Assembly (NCBI RefSeq): GCF_905372115.1
Contig: NZ_CAJPNR010000012.1
Coordinates: forward strand, 1-53,788
DNA from: an uncultured Streptococcus sp.
GTDB lineage: Bacteria > Bacillota > Bacilli > Lactobacillales > Streptococcaceae
Reading direction: 5' to 3'
DNA: 53,788 nt
The notes under the pieces are model-generated. The model was not told where the DNA came from, made no database searches, and worked only from the letters and a program-made list of their open reading frames with translations. This document shows, piece by piece, positions 49,531 to 53,788 of this stretch; the first letter of the stretch is position 1, and every line of letters begins with the position of its first letter. Both the position numbers and the translations under genes were made by a program.

Positions 49531-49876
49531 GGGGTCGTTACGGATTCGACAGGCATTATGAGGCACATTTTGCAACCCATCTAGCGGATGTAAAACGCCA
49601 GTTAAATATAACTGCAAAAAATAACAATTCTTACGCTTTAGCTGCCTAAAAACCAGCCAGCGTGACCCGATTCGGATTGCTTGTGTCTGATGACAGGTCT
49701 TATTATGAGCAAGCTACGGCAAAATCTGGTCTAGGGATTTTGCAAGAGATTGATAGACTCGCTTGACTTGGGCTTGAGCTATGTGTCAAAGTTAAGTCAA
49801 ACCAATACATAGCCTATGGTTGTAGACAAATGTGTTAGCAGGTGTTTGGACGTGGGTTCGACTCCCACCGGCTCCA
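49531..49876 (+). ncRNA. ssrA: tmRNA (transfer-messenger RNA)
   Basis: 346 nt rescuing stalled ribosomes with SmpB. The tRNA-like ends pair: GGGGTCG (49531-49537) with CGGCTCC (49869-49875), discriminator A; the T-arm region GGGTTCGACTCCC is intact. The first part GGTCGTTACGGATTCGACAG is the usual 5' signature. The resume frame encodes the tag A-K-N-N-N-S-Y-A-L-A-A then TAA (near 49614-49649). CCA is not encoded. Confidence 0.95.
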
Positions 49877-49896
49877 TTATTTTAAAGTCCTTCTAA

Positions 49897-49920
49897 AACG
49901 TTGAGAAATCAGCGTTTTTT
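49897..49920 (+). terminator. Terminator of ssrA
   Basis: AACGTTGA-GAAA-TCAGCGTT (49897-49904 with 49909-49916, one G-U), then TTTTTT. Confidence 0.75.
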
Positions 49921-49943
49921 GCTTTTACAATGTCCAGGAAATC

Positions 49944-49972
49944 TTGATTTCTATCTGAAAAAGTAATACAAT
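49944..49972 (+). promoter_or_regulatory. Promoter for DUF695/RraB-like gene
   Basis: TTGATT (49944-49949), 17-bp spacer, TACAAT (49967-49972). Confidence 0.6.
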
Positions 49973-50045
49973 GATGTTAGTGATGACAAAGGAAATATTT
50001 GTATTTCTATTGGGTTGATTTCATAAGTATTAAGGGAAATTTGAT

Positions 50046-50891
50046 ATGAGTTTTTTTAAGAATCTGTTTGGTAAGAAGCGAGAGCAAGAAGAAGAGAAAG
50101 TAGAAAAGGTGGAAGAATCAGTGCTTGATGTGCCTGCTGAGGATCCTTTTCCGAGTGAGTGGGGCTCTTTCTCAACCTATATAGATGACAAGTTGGCTAG
50201 TATCCGTCTGAATCTAGCTCTTGCTGATGAGGCACCCTATCCTCTATACGCCTATGCTATGAGGCTCAAGGTAACGCTCCTCCAGTACGATGGGGAGACA
50301 GGTTTTCCATCTAGTGATGAGTTTAAAGAGCTGAATGTGATTGAGGACCAGCTTTCTGAGGCTTTGGGCCAGGTCGGTGGCATTCATGTTGGTGTGATTA
50401 CAACAGATGGAAATATTGAGTTTTACTACTATCTGCAAGACAAGAAAAGCCATCTGGAGCCGATTGCAAACGTGATGCGCGACTTTCCAGACCGCCGCTA
50501 TGACTCGGCAACCTTGGAAGACGAGGAATGGAATCAGTACTTTGACTTTCTCTATCCTAATGAATACGAGTATCAGACCATTCTCAACCAGCGGGTCTGG
50601 TACCAGCTGGAGCAGGACGGCGATGACCATAGTCAGGAGCGCGAGATTGACCATTGGGCCTATTTCGCGTCAGAGGAAGATCGAGATGGTTTCCTAAAGG
50701 AAGTCGAAGAACTGGGCTATAGCCTCGTATCAGCTGAAAAGATAGAAGATGCTGACAAACCATATCAGCTGCATGTGATTCGTATGGATACGACAGAAAT
50801 CTTTGATTTGAACCAGAATGTTTGGACTTTAGTCGAATTTGTGAAAAAATTTAACGGAAACTATGGCGGTTGGGGCTGTAATGTGGTATAA
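50046..50891 (+). CDS. DUF695 and RraB-like domain protein
   Basis: 281 residues, acidic and soluble. A basic N-terminal leader and Glu/Lys-rich linker (1-35) precede a DUF695-like domain (about 38-170) and a C-terminal segment resembling RraB, the RNase E regulator fold (REIDHWAYFASEEDRDGFLKEVEELGYSL near 199-228). Streptococci lack RNase E itself, so the role is unclear; control of another nuclease is speculative. The stop overlaps the tRNA promoter. Confidence 0.65.
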   Translation: MSFFKNLFGKKREQEEEKVEKVEESVLDVPAEDPFPSEWGSFSTYIDDKLASIRLNLALADEAPYPLYAYAMRLKVTLLQYDGETGFPSSDEFKELNVIEDQLSEALGQVGGIHVGVITTDGNIEFYYYLQDKKSHLEPIANVMRDFPDRRYDSATLEDEEWNQYFDFLYPNEYEYQTILNQRVWYQLEQDGDDHSQEREIDHWAYFASEEDRDGFLKEVEELGYSLVSAEKIEDADKPYQLHVIRMDTTEIFDLNQNVWTLVEFVKKFNGNYGGWGCNVV

Positions 50892-50892
50892 T
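50884..50892 (+). promoter_or_regulatory. Extended -10 promoter of tRNA-Ser
   Basis: TGG-TATAAT at 50884-50892 inside the last codons of the upstream gene, 37 nt before the mature tRNA. Confidence 0.45.
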
Positions 50893-50929
50893 GGTTAAAG
50901 TTTTGAGAAAGCTGGGCTTTCTCTTTTGT

Positions 50930-51017
50930 GGAAGATTACTCAAGAGGCTTAAGAGGCTGTGTTGGAAACGCAGTAGGCGTGTAAAAGCGTGCGTGGGTTC
51001 GAATCCCATGTCTTCCG
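50930..51017 (+). tRNA. tRNA-Ser (anticodon GGA)
   Basis: 88 nt class II tRNA. Acceptor GGAAGAT (50930-50936) pairs with GTCTTCC (51010-51016), discriminator G. Anticodon arm CTGTG-TTGGAAA-CGCAG reads UCC/UCU serine codons. Long variable arm GGCGTG...GCGTGC, as expected for serine; T arm TGGGTTCGAATCCCA. CCA is not encoded. It stands directly before a gene whose product is about half serine. Confidence 0.95.
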
Positions 51018-51031
51018 TCATAAGATGCAAG

Positions 51032-51052
51032 AAACGCTGTTTGGCGTTTTTT
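51032..51052 (+). terminator. Terminator after tRNA-Ser
   Basis: AAACGC/GCGTTT stem (51032-51037 with 51044-51049) and T run. Confidence 0.65.
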
Positions 51053-51174
51053 CTATTTGTAAAAGAGGCATGAAAGTAAGGCGATTCTTTTTGAATATGA
51101 ATATCTTTGGAAATACTTGAAAACAATTTCAGCAAAAAAAATAAGTAATTTATTGTTCATTTTATATAATAGTG

Positions 51175-51183
51175 TGGTAAAAT
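51175..51183 (+). promoter_or_regulatory. Extended -10 promoter of the adhesin gene
   Basis: TGG-TAAAAT at 51175-51183, 45 nt before the ATG; a second TATAAT lies at 51165-51170. The region 51060-51228 is AT-rich with no gene. Confidence 0.4.
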
Positions 51184-51228
51184 GGGTTTAATGGATTTTT
51201 AAAAAGGATATAAATTAAAGGGAGAATT

Positions 51229-53788
51229 ATGTTTTTTAAACGTCAAAAAGGTAAGTACCACGAAGTAGAGCGTGTGACTCGTTTTAAGCTGATTAAATCG
51301 GGTAAGCATTGGCTGCGTGCTGCGACATCACAGTTCGGCCTTTTTAGATCAATGAAGGGGGGAGGCCTTTCATCGATCGAGCTCAAGGTAACGGAAGAAC
51401 AAGTTACCGATAAAAAGAGCGGCATAGACTTTTTGAGGGGTATTGTCGCCACAGGGGCCGTGCTGGGCGGAGCTGTTGTGACAAGTACAACTGTTCATGC
51501 AGAAGACGGTCAGGCTCTGGAAAAGGTCATTGATACGACAGACGTTTTAGCGACACGTGGTGAAACAGTTTTAGGAGAAGAAAGCAGTGCTACTGAAGCA
51601 GCAACTGCAACGGCAAGCTCACATACTGAGTCAGAGTCTGTATCAGATACATCCTCAGCCAGTGCCAGTGCTTCTGTCAGTGCATCTATCTCTGCCAGCA
51701 TCTCAGCTTCAGAGTCAATGTCACAGTCTAGCTCTGCCTCTATCAGTGCCAGCACATCTCAAGCAGTCTCAGATTCCTTAAGTGTATCTGAGTCTCTTTC
51801 AGTGTCTTCAAGTACATCTGATTCGGTTAGTGCAAGCACTAGTGCGTCCGCTAGTGCATCAGAGTCAGTCTCAGCCAGTCAGACATCTACCACCTCTACA
51901 TCAGAGAGTGCTAGATCCAAAAGCAGCCAGCAGTCGACAGAAGCTTCTAGCCAAACTAGACGTAGAAGAACGCGTCGGGATGTAACGGACTCAGGTCCTA
52001 ATGTCGAATATCGTGATATTAAAGGCGATATGATTCAAGGTGTTACTACAAGTTTTGATGATGTTAATCGACTTTTGACTTGGACGATAACCCTTACACC
52101 AAGACAGGTAAAGACTAACCTCGGTGCACTTGTATCTATCAGTGGCAATCAGGAAACTCGTACAGTGACGATTAATGGTAAAAATGCTGCAAATGGTGGA
52201 GTTTACAATTCAGGTGGTGCTTGGAATCTATATACAGGTGAATCTGTCAGCGATAATATTCTAAGAATTACTACGCGCGTAAATGATGCTGGTGGTGAAG
52301 TCAAGCTAGGCCTCCGCTTAGTAACTAGCGATAAGAAAATTACCAATAAAAATCTACCGCTTGAGTTTGAACAAGTTGCTGCTACGACAAATGGAAGTTG
52401 GGATAAGGCAGGATTTAATACAACTATTGCGGAAAAGGATACGGAAGCTCCCCAAGTGAAATCTGGGGATTATGTAGTATACCGTGGTGAATCCTTTGAA
52501 TTTTATGTAGAAACCACTGATAATAGCGGTCAAGTTAATAGAGTTGTCATCCGAAATGTTGAAGGTGGTCCTAATAGTACTTACCTTTCTCCCAATTGGG
52601 TACAATATTCGACAGAGAATCTTGGCCAGCCTGGTAATGCTACCGTAGATAATCCTCTAAGAACTAGAATGTTTGGATTGGTTCCTACAGATACAGTTAT
52701 TGGTCATTATACTCGTTATATAGTTGCGTGGGACCCTTCAGGGAATGCCACTTCAATGGTGGATAATGCTAATCGGAATAGACTTGAAAGATTTCTCCTT
52801 ACTGTTAAAAGTCAAAATGAAAAGTACGACCCTGCGGATCCGACAATAACGTATGTAAATAATCTTTCTAATTTATCTACAAATGAAAGGAATGCTGTAG
52901 CTGCAGCGGTAAGAGCAGCAAATCCTGATATACCAGCTGCCGCTACGATTACTGTTTCTGCAAACGGAACAGTCACCATTACTTATCCAGACAATTCTAC
53001 AGATACTATTACTGCAAATAGAGTAGTAAAAGATCTTGCATCAAGTCGTTCGGCTTTAACATCAGCTTCTACATCCGCTTCGACCAGTGCTTCTGTGTCG
53101 GCTAGTACCTCAGCGTCCCTTAGTGCATCGACCTCAGCGAGTCAGTCTATTGTAGATAGTAAATCTGCTTCTGTAAGTGCATCAACCTCTGCCAGCACGT
53201 CTGCCTCGACGAGCGCATCAGTATCTGCAAGTACGTCCGCTTCAACGAGCGCGTCAGTTTCTGCAAGTACGTCTGCTTCAACGAGTGCATCCGTAAGTGC
53301 AAGTACGTCTGCCTCGACGAGTGCATCTGTAAGTGCAAGTACCTCAGCCTCAACGAGCGCCTCAGTAAGTGCCAGCACATCCGCTTCAACAAGCGCCTCA
53401 GTAAGTGCCAGCATGTCCGCTTCGACTAGCGCGTCTGTGTCTGCAAGTACGTCTGCGTCCACGAGCGCATCCGTATCAGCAAGTACGTCTGCTTCAACGA
53501 GCGCGTCAGTGTCTGCAAGTACCTCAGCTTCAACGAGTGCGTCCGTATCAGCAAGCACATCTGCTTCAACGAGTGCGTCCGTGAGTGCCAGCACCTCAGC
53601 GTCCACGAGCGCATCCGTATCCGCAAGTGCGTCTGCATCGACAAGTGCGTCCGTATCAGCAAGCACGTCTGCCTCCACGAGTGCATCAGTAAGCGCAAGT
53701 ACGTCCGCGTCAACAAGTGCGTCAGTAAGTGCAAGCACGTCTGCTTCCACGAGTGCGTCAGTAAGCGCAAGTACGTCCGCATCAACTA
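51229..53788 (+). CDS. srpA: Serine-rich-repeat adhesin, N-terminal 853 residues (runs off window)
   Basis: Large glycosylated surface adhesin exported by the accessory SecA2/SecY2 system. Order: a long signal peptide (about 1-90) with the KxxKxGKxW motif (FKLIKSGKHWLRAA, about 18-31) and VHAEDG cleavage region; short transport segment; first Ser-rich repeat (about 118-243); a basic RRRRTRR stretch; a binding region (about 252-605); then the second repeat from about 612 to the window edge in 12-residue SASTSASTSASV units. The Siglec-like domain carries Y494-T-R496-Y497, the sialoglycan-binding motif of SrpA, GspB and Hsa. Residues 252-402 form an extra beta-rich domain. SD AAAGGGAG. The symbol rests on recalled gene order; wall anchor and export genes lie beyond the window. 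Confidence 0.9.
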   Translation, partial: MFFKRQKGKYHEVERVTRFKLIKSGKHWLRAATSQFGLFRSMKGGGLSSIELKVTEEQVTDKKSGIDFLRGIVATGAVLGGAVVTSTTVHAEDGQALEKVIDTTDVLATRGETVLGEESSATEAATATASSHTESESVSDTSSASASASVSASISASISASESMSQSSSASISASTSQAVSDSLSVSESLSVSSSTSDSVSASTSASASASESVSASQTSTTSTSESARSKSSQQSTEASSQTRRRRTRRDVTDSGPNVEYRDIKGDMIQGVTTSFDDVNRLLTWTITLTPRQVKTNLGALVSISGNQETRTVTINGKNAANGGVYNSGGAWNLYTGESVSDNILRITTRVNDAGGEVKLGLRLVTSDKKITNKNLPLEFEQVAATTNGSWDKAGFNTTIAEKDTEAPQVKSGDYVVYRGESFEFYVETTDNSGQVNRVVIRNVEGGPNSTYLSPNWVQYSTENLGQPGNATVDNPLRTRMFGLVPTDTVIGHYTRYIVAWDPSGNATSMVDNANRNRLERFLLTVKSQNEKYDPADPTITYVNNLSNLSTNERNAVAAAVRAANPDIPAAATITVSANGTVTITYPDNSTDTITANRVVKDLASSRSALTSASTSASTSASVSASTSASLSASTSASQSIVDSKSASVSASTSASTSASTSASVSASTSASTSASVSASTSASTSASVSASTSASTSASVSASTSASTSASVSASTSASTSASVSASMSASTSASVSASTSASTSASVSASTSASTSASVSASTSASTSASVSASTSASTSASVSASTSASTSASVSASASASTSASVSASTSASTSASVSASTSASTSASVSASTSASTSASVSASTSAST
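53056..53788 (+). repeat. Serine-rich tandem repeat (36-nt period)
   Basis: The DNA repeats with a 36-nt period encoding S-A-S-T-S-A-S-T-S-A-S-V. Serine codons alternate (AGT, AGC, TCT, TCC, TCA, TCG) so DNA copies differ at silent positions; length is expected to vary between isolates. Continues past the window. Confidence 0.9.

Noticed and set aside
53142..53750. Long minus-strand open frame of about 200 codons rich in Asp-Ala-Leu
   Set aside because: It is the antisense of the serine repeat; the repeat's lack of stops in this frame creates it. No SD or independent signal.
53056..53788. Regular repeats that might be read as a CRISPR array
   Set aside because: The 36-nt period is continuous coding sequence with no unique spacers and encodes the Ser-Ala-Ser-Thr repeat.

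Overview
The window reads as chromosomal DNA of a mitis/sanguinis-group Streptococcus, most likely Streptococcus sanguinis. The evidence is moderate-GC, AT-rich-promoter Firmicute DNA, a proteolipid-first F-ATPase operon with TTG starts on atpB and atpA, the epuA-endA pair, a streptococcal tmRNA, and at the right edge a serine-rich-repeat adhesin of the SrpA/GspB/Hsa type. I have no database access, so the species call rests on recalled gene families and gene order.

Left part (1-16 kb): the end of glycogen synthase (glgA) is followed by glycogen phosphorylase (glgP), a PAP2 phosphatase, mannose-6-phosphate isomerase (manA) and the eight-gene F1Fo-ATPase operon atpEBFHAGDC. A DUF1146 membrane protein, murA, epuA, the competence nuclease endA, a membrane-anchored matrixin-type metalloprotease and a small membrane protein come next.

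Middle (15-31.5 kb): an ABC-F ATPase, then minus-strand pepS and two tandem paralogous serine beta-lactamase-like hydrolases. The promoter-distal copy keeps its catalytic residues; the other has lost all three active-site motifs. A TetR regulator lies divergent to the pair. Next are lapA-like, gatD and murT (lipid II amidation) on the minus strand, then the c-di-AMP module cdaA-cdaR-glmM and an LPXTG surface protein.

Right-centre (31.5-41.4 kb): a DUF4044 peptide, obgE, a small conserved protein, a nucleoside hydrolase with an ECF S-component, ridA, rapZ-yvcK-whiA, two flavoprotein oxidoreductases (one resembling RclA/hypothiocyanite reductases) and a DUF1304 membrane protein.

41.4-45.1 kb is the most interesting block: a BlaI/MecI-type repressor and a BlaR1/M56-type membrane protease whose extracellular part is a PepSY-like domain plus an Asp/His-rich tail, not a penicillin sensor. 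Next to them is a VTC-domain (polyphosphate-polymerase-like) protein plus DUF4956 membrane protein operon. The same operator-promoter architecture (TTGACW-17-TAGAAT with an ACAnnTGTAG palindrome abutting the -10) sits before both operons, which suggests one self-contained, uncharacterised signal-responsive system.

Right end (45-53.8 kb): rpsU, mscL, dnaG-rpoD and a DUF59 Fe-S assembly protein, the tmRNA gene ssrA, a DUF695/RraB-like protein, tRNA-Ser(GGA), and the 5' 2.56 kb of the serine-rich-repeat adhesin, which runs off the window. Its binding region has an additional beta-rich domain before the Siglec-like YTRY domain.
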